From the NCBI GenBank assembly GCA_964499285.1, contig CAZCLA010000020.1, positions 1 through 55,974 of the forward strand: DNA of 55,974 nucleotides, in the 5' to 3' direction. A program made the translations under genes and the position numbers. The notes beneath the pieces were generated by a model, which was not told the DNA's origin, made no database searches, and was given only the letters and a program-made list of their open reading frames with translations. Source of the stretch: JAGFIY01 sp964499285 (lineage in GTDB: Bacteria; Bacteroidota; Ignavibacteria; Ignavibacteriales; Melioribacteraceae). Below are positions 25,814 through 32,697 of the stretch, piece after piece. Each line of letters opens with the position of its first letter. The stretch's first letter is position 1.

Positions 25814-26404
25814 ATGTCAATTGATCTTTTCCCGGAAAGTGTTCGAATTAACTATGAAATCCATGAGTGGAAACACGCTACTACTATATTACATGGAGAT
25901 TTTCCAGATGAATGGGCAAACCTGATTGCAACGCTGACGGAATTCCGCTTGAAAAAAAGTTGGATTACTGTTGGAGGTGGAAGAAAGTCACTTGTTTCCG
26001 ACTGGCTCGATTCAAAATTAGCTGAATTAGGTTGGGAAGAGAAATCATTTGATACAAAGATGGTTGTTGATGATGTTGAAAATTTATCACCAACACATAA
26101 AATTGATTGTTATAAAAACCGTGTTGCCTTAGAAATTGAATGGAATAATAAAGATCCCTTTTTTGATAGAGATTTAAATAATTTTCGATTATTATTTGAC
26201 CTTCGAGCAATAAGTGTTGGTATAATAATTACGCGTTGTGATGAATTACAAGAGATTTTTAATGAACTGGGTCGAGGTTCGTCTTATGGCGCATCAACAA
26301 CCCATATGGGCAAATTATTGCCAAGGATTCAAGGTGGAAGCGGTGGTGGTTGCCCTATTTTGGTATTAGGAATAAGAAGATCATTATTTGAAGAGGATAT
26401 TTAG
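25814..26404 (+). CDS. BglII/BstYI-like type II restriction endonuclease
   Basis: A 196-residue protein. HKIDCYKNRVALEIEWNNKDPFFDRDLNNFRLL matches the catalytic core of the BglII/BstYI endonuclease family: Asp98, then Glu107 nine residues later, as Asp84 and Glu93 in BglII, with Glu109 in place of the third catalytic position. The downstream IIITR and GASTTHMGKLLPRIQGGSGGGCPILVLGI also fit the family. It should cut double-stranded DNA at a short palindrome, perhaps GATC-centred as in BglII and BstYI, but the exact site cannot be read off. The MT-A70 methylase gene starts two bases after its stop, which completes a restriction-modification pair in one cassette. Confidence 0.72.
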   Translation: MSIDLFPESVRINYEIHEWKHATTILHGDFPDEWANLIATLTEFRLKKSWITVGGGRKSLVSDWLDSKLAELGWEEKSFDTKMVVDDVENLSPTHKIDCYKNRVALEIEWNNKDPFFDRDLNNFRLLFDLRAISVGIIITRCDELQEIFNELGRGSSYGASTTHMGKLLPRIQGGSGGGCPILVLGIRRSLFEEDI

Positions 26405-26406
26405 TT

Positions 26407-27093
26407 ATGAGTGATATATCAACTGCAGCACAAGATTTTGTTAGGGAAATTGACGGTAAATTCAAAACGATACTTGCTGATCCTCCATGGCGTTTTCAAA
26501 ATAGTACGGGTAAAGTAGCTCCAGAACATAAAAGGTTATCAAGATATCCAACTCTTTCTTTGCAGGAGATTTTAGATATACCAGTAAATAGCATTGCGGA
26601 TGAAAATAGCCATCTTTATTTGTGGGTACCGAATGCCCTCCTGGCCGAAGGACTTGAAACAATGAAAAAATGGGGTTTTACTTATAAAACTAACATAATC
26701 TGGTATAAGATAAGGAAAGACGGCGGTCCTGATGGAAGAGGCGTTGGATTTTATTTTCGTAATGTAACCGAAGTAGTGTTATTTGGGGTTAAAGGTAGTA
26801 TGCGTACCTTAAAACCTGGTCGTACTCAAGTCAACATTGTCAGAACTAGGAAAAGAGAGCACTCCAGAAAACCAGATGAACTTTATGATATTATTGAATC
26901 GTGTAGCCCTAGTCCTTATCTTGAATTATTTTCTAGAGGTAAAAGAGAGGGATGGTCAGTTTGGGGAAATCAAGTTGAAGATTATCAACCTGATTGGGCA
27001 ACTTATAAATATAATTCTACAAATGGAAAAGAATCTTCCCAATTAAGACTTTTATCAAAACCAATTGATTATAAAGCCACAAAACCTCTTTAA
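26407..27093 (+). CDS. MT-A70-family adenine-N6 DNA methyltransferase
   Basis: A 228-residue MT-A70 methylase. FKTILADPPWRFQN carries the DPPW catalytic motif (residues about 24-27), followed by SLQEILDIPVNSIADENSHLYLWVPNALLAEGLETMKKWGFTYKTNIIWYK, the typical family middle, and KPDELYDIIESCSPSPYLELFSRGKREGWSVWGNQ, the SAM-binding end. It should methylate adenine N6 and so protect the site cut by the upstream endonuclease. A similar gene pair is known for type II systems that use an MT-A70 methylase. The stop is about 110 bases before attC-like site D. Confidence 0.85.
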   Translation: MSDISTAAQDFVREIDGKFKTILADPPWRFQNSTGKVAPEHKRLSRYPTLSLQEILDIPVNSIADENSHLYLWVPNALLAEGLETMKKWGFTYKTNIIWYKIRKDGGPDGRGVGFYFRNVTEVVLFGVKGSMRTLKPGRTQVNIVRTRKREHSRKPDELYDIIESCSPSPYLELFSRGKREGWSVWGNQVEDYQPDWATYKYNSTNGKESSQLRLLSKPIDYKATKPL

Positions 27094-27201
27094 TAAGCAA
27101 AAAGTTCCCGCATAATAAAACTGCGGGATAAACAAGCGGTTAAAAATATTCATAACAAATAAATTTGTAAAGATGTTCTTTGTAAAAACGCCTTAATAAT
27201 G

Positions 27202-27287
27202 TATTAACTGTCGTTAATTGATTTTTTCTCAAGGATGGCTTCGCAAAACAGCTTGTACCGATACTTCGGGATAACATGCCGTTATAT
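27202..27287 (+). repeat. attC-like site D
   Basis: R'' TATTAAC (27202-27208), spacer TGTC, L'' GTTAATTG; right arm GGGATAACA, spacer TGCC, R' GTTATAT (27281-27287). The L arms pair only partly. Upstream at 27127-27165 further AAC-type motifs (GATAAACAAGCGG, TTCATAAC) offer alternative left ends. Weaker than site C. Confidence 0.45.
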
Positions 27288-27321
27288 GCTTTTTAGTAGT
27301 TAATATATTTGCCGATTATTT

Positions 27322-27701
27322 ATGAGCAATCCAATGATGAGTGGAAAAGAAAAAATTCGTAATGTATTATTTGTTCTTCTAGGAGTCCTGGTTCTTGCTT
27401 AAAACATAATTATAACGGACCCTACCTCGAAATAGTAAAAAGCTATTCCGGAAATTTAGCAGTCTCATTTGCTATATACTTCTTAGTCGGTTTTTCTTCC
27501 AATAATTGGGGAAAAAATAAATTCATTACAGCAACTATTGCTCTAATAATAATTGAATTATTCGAGATCACTAATGGCTTTGGTATTATGTCAAACGTAT
27601 TCGATACAATTGACTTATTTGCCAATCTAATAGGTATCATTTTAGCTTTAGTGTTAGACAAACTAATAAAAATTAATAATTCGATAAATCTAGAGAAATG
27701 A
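27322..27701 (+). pseudogene. Frameshifted VanZ/DUF2809-like small membrane protein
   Basis: The frame from ATG 27322 reads MSNPMMSGKEKIRNVLFVLL and stops at TAA 27400-27402 after 26 codons. In the +2 frame translation continues without a break to TGA 27699-27701 as LKHNYNGPYLEIVKSYSGN, AVSFAIYFLVGFSSN, ATIALIIIELFEITNGFG and DTIDLFANLIGIILALVLD. Adding one T in GCTTAAAA joins the two parts into a single product of about 126 residues with three or four membrane segments, like VanZ-type proteins. It is either a true one-base deletion or a sequencing error next to an A run. Single-gene cassette by position. Confidence 0.65.
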
Positions 27702-27716
27702 AATATTATGATCCAA

Positions 27717-27840
27717 TTGTAACCTTTTTGGCTTTGTTGTTTGGCAATGTTTATAAACGAAATTTATCAGTAAATTGAAAATTATTTAATAAACATGGTA
27801 TAGTTGTTAGGGCTGCACCTTATCAACCACGCCGTTAGGG
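27717..27840 (+). repeat. attC-like site E
   Basis: Right core GTTAGGG at 27834-27840 after CACGCC; a possible left R'' TTGTAAC at 27717-27723 with L'' TTGGCTTTG against L' ATCAACCA. The nine bases GTTAGGGCT also occur at 27806-27814, 28 bases earlier. The pairing is weak and the site rests mostly on position and core. Confidence 0.35.
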
Positions 27841-27866
27841 CTATTAATTTATTGTAAGGAGATAAA

Positions 27867-29045
27867 GTGTCATACAAAAATATATTTCTTTTACTTTTTG
27901 TTCTTTTAATTAGTGCAAGCTTTGGTCAAGTCAAAGTAGAAATAGGCCAAAAGAAAGTTATTCACTCGAATATTCTAAATGCATACCGCACTTATCAAAT
28001 TTACTTACCTCAGAGTTATCATTGGGCTCCAGATCGATACTATCCGGTACTATATCTACTTGACGGTGAGCATAACTTTTTGCATACAGTAGGTTCAGTA
28101 AGTTTTCTATCCTCACAAGGAGAAATTCCAGAATTAATTATTATTGCAATTACCAGTACCGTCAGAATAAGAGACTTTACACAAACCGACTGGTCAACTA
28201 TGTGGATTGGAGGAGGAGGTGCTAAAAACTTTAAAAGTTTCCTTTCAGAAGAACTTATTCCAAAAATTGAAGAAGATTACCGTACAAATAATTTCCGAAT
28301 TCTGTTTGGGCATTCCGCTTCCGGGCAGTTTGCTTTATATACCTTGACTTCCGAACCAACTCTTTTTAATGCATATTTTGCGATAAGTCCGAGTCTTGAT
28401 TGGGATAATGAACTTCCTCAAAGATCGTTGGAAGAATCATTTAAAACTACAGATAGTTTAAAGACGTTTCTTTATTTCGCCTATTCAGATGACTTTGCAG
28501 AGGCATTGGATCAAGATTTGAAATTAGTTGAAACTCTTAATACACATTCTCCTATAGGATTTCGTTGGGTTGGCAAGGGTTTCCCGGATGAAACTCACGG
28601 CAGTGTTACGTTGCTAGCTCAGATTGACGCATTAAGACAACTATATACCGGTTATAGATTCCATAATGATCTTCTTGTGAAGGGTCTTGAGTTTGCTGAA
28701 AAACATTTTCAAGAAGTATCAAAAAGATTAGGATATGATATACCTATTCCCGAGGAAGTACTAAATAATTTTGGGTATGAAGCAGTTGATAATCGAAATA
28801 TTCAAGAAGCAATTTTAATATTCAAACGTATTATTGAACAGAATCCAAATTCTGCAAATGCATACGATAGTATTGCTGATGCTTATGAGAAAGCCGAAAT
28901 GTGGCAAGAGTCAATTGAGTCATCTGAAAAAGCAGTGGAATTAGCAAAAAAATATGATGATCCAAATCTTAGTTATTTTATTGAGCACGCAATAAAAATA
29001 AAAGATAGAAGTAATTTGAAATCTGAAGAACAAAATAAGCCTTAA
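27867..29045 (+). CDS. Secreted alpha/beta-hydrolase (esterase D/enterochelin-esterase-like) with TPR tail
   Basis: A 392-residue exported hydrolase. MSYKNIFLLLFVLLISASFGQ is the signal peptide; the start is GTG 27867 with AAGGAG four bases upstream. The esterase domain (about 25-270) has RTYQIYLPQSYHWAPDRYYPVLYLLDGEHNF and the nucleophile in FGHSASGQFALY (Ser150); the acid and His lie around DDFAEALDQD and DETHGSV. A C-terminal region of about 100 residues carries one to two TPR motifs (NSANAYDSIADAYEKAEMWQESIESSEKAVELAKK). Relatives hydrolyse siderophore or acyl esters. It is the last gene of the cassette array. Confidence 0.85.
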   Translation: MSYKNIFLLLFVLLISASFGQVKVEIGQKKVIHSNILNAYRTYQIYLPQSYHWAPDRYYPVLYLLDGEHNFLHTVGSVSFLSSQGEIPELIIIAITSTVRIRDFTQTDWSTMWIGGGGAKNFKSFLSEELIPKIEEDYRTNNFRILFGHSASGQFALYTLTSEPTLFNAYFAISPSLDWDNELPQRSLEESFKTTDSLKTFLYFAYSDDFAEALDQDLKLVETLNTHSPIGFRWVGKGFPDETHGSVTLLAQIDALRQLYTGYRFHNDLLVKGLEFAEKHFQEVSKRLGYDIPIPEEVLNNFGYEAVDNRNIQEAILIFKRIIEQNPNSANAYDSIADAYEKAEMWQESIESSEKAVELAKKYDDPNLSYFIEHAIKIKDRSNLKSEEQNKP

Positions 29046-29103
29046 CAAACCAATGTTAATGAATCACTCAATAAGCAGTGAGTAATTCAAGCAGCCGGAA
29101 GTT
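29043..29103 (+). repeat. Truncated attC-like element at the island's right end
   Basis: Ungapped match to 25667-25727 (about 47 of 61 bases). It starts at the esterase stop (CCTTAACAAACC, an R''-like YYAAC) and runs directly into the duplicated BNR gene tail. The right arm with an R' core is missing, so recombination or deletion has cut this site. Confidence 0.6.
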
Positions 29104-29111
29104 ACAGCCAG

Positions 29112-29175
29112 ACAAAAAAGATGATTTTATTGAGATAAAAAAACTGCGGAGTTCTGAATCCCAGGAACTCCGCAT
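29112..29175. repeat. 64-bp perfect direct repeat, right copy
   Basis: Identical to 24056-24119: the last codons of a T9SS gene (TKKMILLR and stop), then the terminator hairpin. From 29097 the sequence GGAAGTTACAGCCAG still encodes GSYSQ in frame, so this is the 3' scrap of a BNR-type or related T9SS gene with no upstream part. Confidence 0.95.
29145..29174 (-). terminator. Terminator hairpin, right copy
   Basis: Same stem as 24089-24118. Here it sits ten bases past the stop of the minus-strand DUF4097 gene, and on that strand the hairpin is followed by a run of seven T, so it is well placed to terminate the sigma/anti-sigma operon. Confidence 0.7.
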
Positions 29176-29184
29176 AATATAAGT

Positions 29185-30330
29185 CTATTTTTTCTGAATA
29201 CGGATACTTCCATTGCTGCTTTCTAAATAAATTTTCTTTCCCCCGCCGTTGATTTTTATAACAGATGATTTTTCGAGACGGGTGTTATTTTCTTCAATTA
29301 CTGCCCCAGGAAAATCTGTGGTGATTTTATACTCGCCGGAATCATCACGTGCACTGCCTCTTAGTTTAATTTTTGCTTCAACCGTAACAGCAGCATCAGA
29401 AGGAAGCATTACTGAAATAAAACCCCCGTTTGTTAAAATTCGATTTGAGTTTTCGCCTTTCGGATCAATCTCTAAGTTTATATCTCCGCCGTTTGTTTTA
29501 ACATCCGCCGAGCCCGTAATTTTCCCTCCGTAAATATCGCCGCCTGAGGTCAAAGCCATCACATTGCCTTTGCTCGGACCAAATTTTAAGTCGCCGCCCA
29601 ATGTTTCAATTCTAAGAGAATTCCCCCCGAATTCTCCCACAACAACATCGCCGCCAGAAGAACGTGCGTTCAAATCACCGTTAGCTCTTTCGACTAAAAT
29701 ATCGCCGCCAAGTGTTTCTATGTTTAGCAAACTTCCACCGGATTTTATTTTAATATCTCCCCCCATTGTTGAGACAGAAGCGGATGTACTTTTTATGTTT
29801 CCTAAAGTAATATTCCCGCCCTGTGTTCTTACTGCAACGACTCCTACTATGCTGCCCGCTGTAATATCTCCTCCGGAAGATTGAATTTGTAAATCACCTT
29901 TTACATCTTTTACCGAAACATCGCCGCCCGAAGTAAAAAGATTAATCTTTCCCTCAATGTCATCTTTTATTTTAATGTCTCCGGCAGAGGTGTTCACTTT
30001 TATTATTAAATCATTCGGCACGGTGATCTTTAATGAAAGATCAGTAGAATGGCTCCACCTTGGGTTGAAGCTGACTGTCAGTTTGTCACCTGATTGTCTA
30101 ATAGTTAGATTTTCATAATCATTCTCATCGATGCCGCTGGTGGTAATTTCAACTTCGTTTCTATTCCATACTGCGATTGTAATATCCCCGGGATTCGCAT
30201 CGATATAAAGTTGATCTCCCGCGCTTACCTTATAAGTTTTTGATTTCTCATCGATTAAATCTTCACCACTTAAATATGAAGCAAAACTTAAAATTGTAAA
30301 TACAATTAGATAGATTGTTCTTGTTTTCAT
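29185..30330 (-). CDS. Exported DUF4097-type beta-helix protein
   Basis: A 381-residue protein with signal peptide MKTRTIYLIVFTILSFASYLSG. The rest is a right-handed-helix-like series of short strands: DGDITIAVWN, VNTSAGDIKIKDDIEGKINLFTSGGDVSVKDVKGDL, then repeats of S-GGDI at roughly 20-residue spacing. This is the DUF4097 (toast-rack adhesin-like) family. It overlaps the anti-sigma gene by four bases and ends the ECF sigma operon, so it is probably a surface or periplasmic product controlled by that sigma factor. Function is unknown. Confidence 0.82.
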   Translation of the reverse strand: MKTRTIYLIVFTILSFASYLSGEDLIDEKSKTYKVSAGDQLYIDANPGDITIAVWNRNEVEITTSGIDENDYENLTIRQSGDKLTVSFNPRWSHSTDLSLKITVPNDLIIKVNTSAGDIKIKDDIEGKINLFTSGGDVSVKDVKGDLQIQSSGGDITAGSIVGVVAVRTQGGNITLGNIKSTSASVSTMGGDIKIKSGGSLLNIETLGGDILVERANGDLNARSSGGDVVVGEFGGNSLRIETLGGDLKFGPSKGNVMALTSGGDIYGGKITGSADVKTNGGDINLEIDPKGENSNRILTNGGFISVMLPSDAAVTVEAKIKLRGSARDDSGEYKITTDFPGAVIEENNTRLEKSSVIKINGGGKKIYLESSNGSIRIQKK

Positions 30331-31286
30331 TTTAATTCTCCCATCAAAAGATTTGATGCTTTTATTCTTATTAAATTATTATCATCGTTTCTACTGCTTT
30401 CATCGAGCTGTTTTAATGTTTTATCGTCGAACGACACTCCGCTCTGTTTAAAGTTTGTTAATGTGTTTATCGCCAAAATTTTTATACCTGCGTTCGAATC
30501 ATTGTTTAGAGCAAAGAGGAGCGCTTCTTTAATATCATCGTCGTATTGAAAGTTTGCCAAACCTATCAATGCCTGTCTTCTTACTCCGTCATTTTCATCC
30601 TGCTTTAATGCGGTTATGAGAGCATTTTTTACTTTATCGTCAACAATCTGAGGGTTATCTATAACTTTTGTCAAAGTTTCAATTTTTACTCCCGGGTTTT
30701 TTGAATTCACAATTGATTGTGCAATCAGTTCTTTTATTAGTTTATCTTCGAGACTTCCTTTGTAAACAACAGGAGTTGAGGCTTCGAAGGCTACTTCAAT
30801 TTCCCCAGTTTGATCGGTAATTGAAGGATAGGAGATTTTTTCCACCCGAATTTTTGATTTATCGAAATCATCAAGATCAATCTCGTTCGCAAAAAGTGAG
30901 TCTTTGTTTTCACTAACGGGTGAATAGAATATCGAATAGCCGAGAATGAATCCTAAAGCAAGCGTAAATGCGCTGCTTAAAGCAATTTTATAATTATTTG
31001 AGAAAAACTTTTTAACGATTTCGAACAATGAATGTTTCGATCTTTTTGTGTTGTTAATTGTTTGAAGTTCTCTATAAAGTTCGTTGCGTGCGTGATCCAA
31101 AAATTCATCCGGAACAGGCTCCGGTTTGCTTCCTCTTATTGCCGTATTCAGTTTTTTCATTTCATCAAAGTAAACGCTGCATTCGGTACATTCAAAAATG
31201 TGGTTTTCAAGTTCGGTCAATTCATCCGGATTTATTTCATCGATCATGTAATTGTTTATAAGTTCTTTAATTCTATCGTGATTCAT
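30327..31286 (-). CDS. Anti-sigma factor with zinc-finger (zf-HC2), one TM and HEAT-like tail
   Basis: A 319-residue membrane protein. The N-terminal zinc motif is HIFECTEC (His29, Cys33, Cys36), the zf-HC2 anti-sigma signature. One membrane segment (IALSSAFTLALGFILGYSIFY, about 104-124) puts the C-terminus outside the cytoplasm. The C-terminal half (about 185-319) has HEAT-like helical repeats (VKNALITALKQDENDGVRRQALIGLANFQYDDDIKEALLFALNNDSNAGIK), a likely sensor or binding surface. It is 9 bases downstream of the sigma gene and should hold that sigma at the inner membrane. Confidence 0.85.
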   Translation of the reverse strand: MNHDRIKELINNYMIDEINPDELTELENHIFECTECSVYFDEMKKLNTAIRGSKPEPVPDEFLDHARNELYRELQTINNTKRSKHSLFEIVKKFFSNNYKIALSSAFTLALGFILGYSIFYSPVSENKDSLFANEIDLDDFDKSKIRVEKISYPSITDQTGEIEVAFEASTPVVYKGSLEDKLIKELIAQSIVNSKNPGVKIETLTKVIDNPQIVDDKVKNALITALKQDENDGVRRQALIGLANFQYDDDIKEALLFALNNDSNAGIKILAINTLTNFKQSGVSFDDKTLKQLDESSRNDDNNLIRIKASNLLMGELK

Positions 31287-31295
31287 TTTTGCTCC

Positions 31296-31865
31296 TCAGC
31301 CGTAGAGAGGCTGTAATTTTTCTCTCATTAAATTCGTAGCGTTGAAAAGATATCTTTTAATAGTACCTTCCTGACAGTTCATCATTTCTGCAATTTCTTT
31401 TATCTTTAAACCCTCGTAATACTTTAATGTAAACGCCATTCGTTGTCTTTCGGGTAAAATATTAATGACCTCGTTTATTTTAGATTTTAACTCATTGTTT
31501 ATCACAAGATCGTCGCTTTTTTCTTCGCCTTCGAGCCGGTCCTTCAACGGTTCATTTTCCGATTCAAAATAATTTTTATCTAAAGATTCCATCTTACTTC
31601 TTTTTTCTTTTCTCTTAAAAGTGATGCAAACATTCGCTGTAATTCTGTAAAGCCAGGTAGAAAATTCGCTTCTGAACTCAAAATTTTTAATTCCCTTAAA
31701 AACCCGCAGAAATACTTCTTGATAAATATCTTTTGCATCGTCTTTGCTGTTTCTATAAGAATATGCAATATTGATAACATGACGGTCGTACCTCCTTATC
31801 AATTCCTCGAAGGCTCTTATGTCACCTTCCTTTGCCTTATTTATTAAGTGATTGTCGCTGTACAT
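31296..31865 (-). CDS. ECF-family RNA polymerase sigma factor
   Basis: A 189-residue ECF sigma factor. Region 2 reads FEELIRRYDRHVINIAYSYRNSKDDAKDIYQEVFLRVFKGI and region 4 reads LPERQRMAFTLKYYEGLKIKEIAEMMNCQEGTIKRYLFNATNLMREKL, a helix-turn-helix for the -35 box. Region 3 is absent, as in ECF sigmas. It is the first gene of a three-gene operon with an anti-sigma and a DUF4097 protein, and probably directs its own transcription. Confidence 0.93.
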   Translation of the reverse strand: MYSDNHLINKAKEGDIRAFEELIRRYDRHVINIAYSYRNSKDDAKDIYQEVFLRVFKGIKNFEFRSEFSTWLYRITANVCITFKRKEKRSKMESLDKNYFESENEPLKDRLEGEEKSDDLVINNELKSKINEVINILPERQRMAFTLKYYEGLKIKEIAEMMNCQEGTIKRYLFNATNLMREKLQPLYG

Positions 31866-31971
31866 CAGAATTCCGTTAACTGTTTATTTAGACCGCCGTC
31901 TGCGGAAAAGGTTGTAATAATTGTAAATCTTCCGCATTGGAGGGGTTATTAATCTTGTTTATCTTTCCGAT

Positions 31972-32697
31972 ATGAAATTTCATGATAAAATAATGCTTCC
32001 CGGACTGGATAAACAAATTGAATTTTTGATTAAGCATCTTGATACTACTCCATCCAAAGTTCTTGTCTGTGGCTCGGAAAGTGTCGCTGCAGCGGTTATG
32101 ATTAGAAATGTCTCAAAAGCAGAAGTTGACATTATAGTTGAAGATTTTGACTCTCTTATCAACACAAACTTAAAACTTGATGAAGAAGCGGGTATCAAAT
32201 CATCGTTGATGGAATTTTCAACGACTGATTTTGAAGATAAAAATTTTGATCTTATCTACTCACAGGCTTCAATTACTAATCCAAATAGAAATAAGATAAT
32301 CAAAGAGTATAAGAGATTACTTAGACCCGGCGGAAGAATCTGCGTGGGCGAGTTAGTCCTTCTCGATAAAAAAACACCGAGGTACATCGATAATCTTTTT
32401 GAGTACTCACAAATGCAGCCGTTGTTTGTCGATGATCTTGAAAAATTTTATATCGAAAGAGGATTTAAGATTATGGTAAGCAAAAATCTTTCTTCTACGC
32501 TGAGGGAATATTACATTATTGTAAGCTCGGAATTGGAAGATTCAATCAAGTTGCTGAGCGAAGATGAAAAATCGTATTACAAGAAATTGATCTCTAAAAT
32601 AAATCACGAAAGCAATATCTATCTTCATCAAAACGGGCAAAAATATTATGGCTTCAAAACTTTGCTGTTGAAAAGAAATGACGACACAAGAACTTAA
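31972..32697 (+). CDS. Class I SAM-dependent methyltransferase
   Basis: A 241-residue methyltransferase. The SAM site is less canonical than usual (PSKVLVCGSESVAAAVMIRN), followed by EVDIIVEDFDSLI, FDLIYSQASITNPNR and EYKRLLRPGGRICVGELVL, the ubiE-like C-terminal strand. Its last 20 bases overlap the rRNA methylase gene, so the two are translated together. The substrate is unknown; the start is near a promoter region divergent from the sigma operon. Confidence 0.75.
   Translation: MKFHDKIMLPGLDKQIEFLIKHLDTTPSKVLVCGSESVAAAVMIRNVSKAEVDIIVEDFDSLINTNLKLDEEAGIKSSLMEFSTTDFEDKNFDLIYSQASITNPNRNKIIKEYKRLLRPGGRICVGELVLLDKKTPRYIDNLFEYSQMQPLFVDDLEKFYIERGFKIMVSKNLSSTLREYYIIVSSELEDSIKLLSEDEKSYYKKLISKINHESNIYLHQNGQKYYGFKTLLLKRNDDTRT

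Larger units (their letters stand above)
24459..29103 (+). mobile_element. Integron-type gene cassette array lacking an integrase (CALIN-like)
   Basis: Units in one orientation, each made of a short leader, one gene (or a gene pair) and an attC-like imperfect palindrome. Core sites GTTATAC (24594), GTTATGT (25767), GTTATAT (27281) and GTTAGGG (27834) precede the next start codon by 57, 47, 41 and 33 bases, the compact spacing expected of cassettes. Three palindromes show the R''-spacer-L'' and L'-spacer-R' order with four-base spacers. Cargo (FRG protein, restriction-modification pair, VanZ-like remnant, esterase) is typical accessory DNA. No tyrosine recombinase IntI is in the window. Boundaries are approximate; the left edge may be at 24120. 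Confidence 0.65.

Noticed and set aside
27806..27842. Nine-base repeat GTTAGGGCT twice, 28 bases apart
   Set aside because: Two copies are too few for a repeat family; treated as part of attC-like site E.
29249..29884. Plus-strand frames antisense to the DUF4097 gene, rich in Pro and Ser
   Set aside because: They mirror the regular GGDI repeats; no signal, motif or ribosome site.
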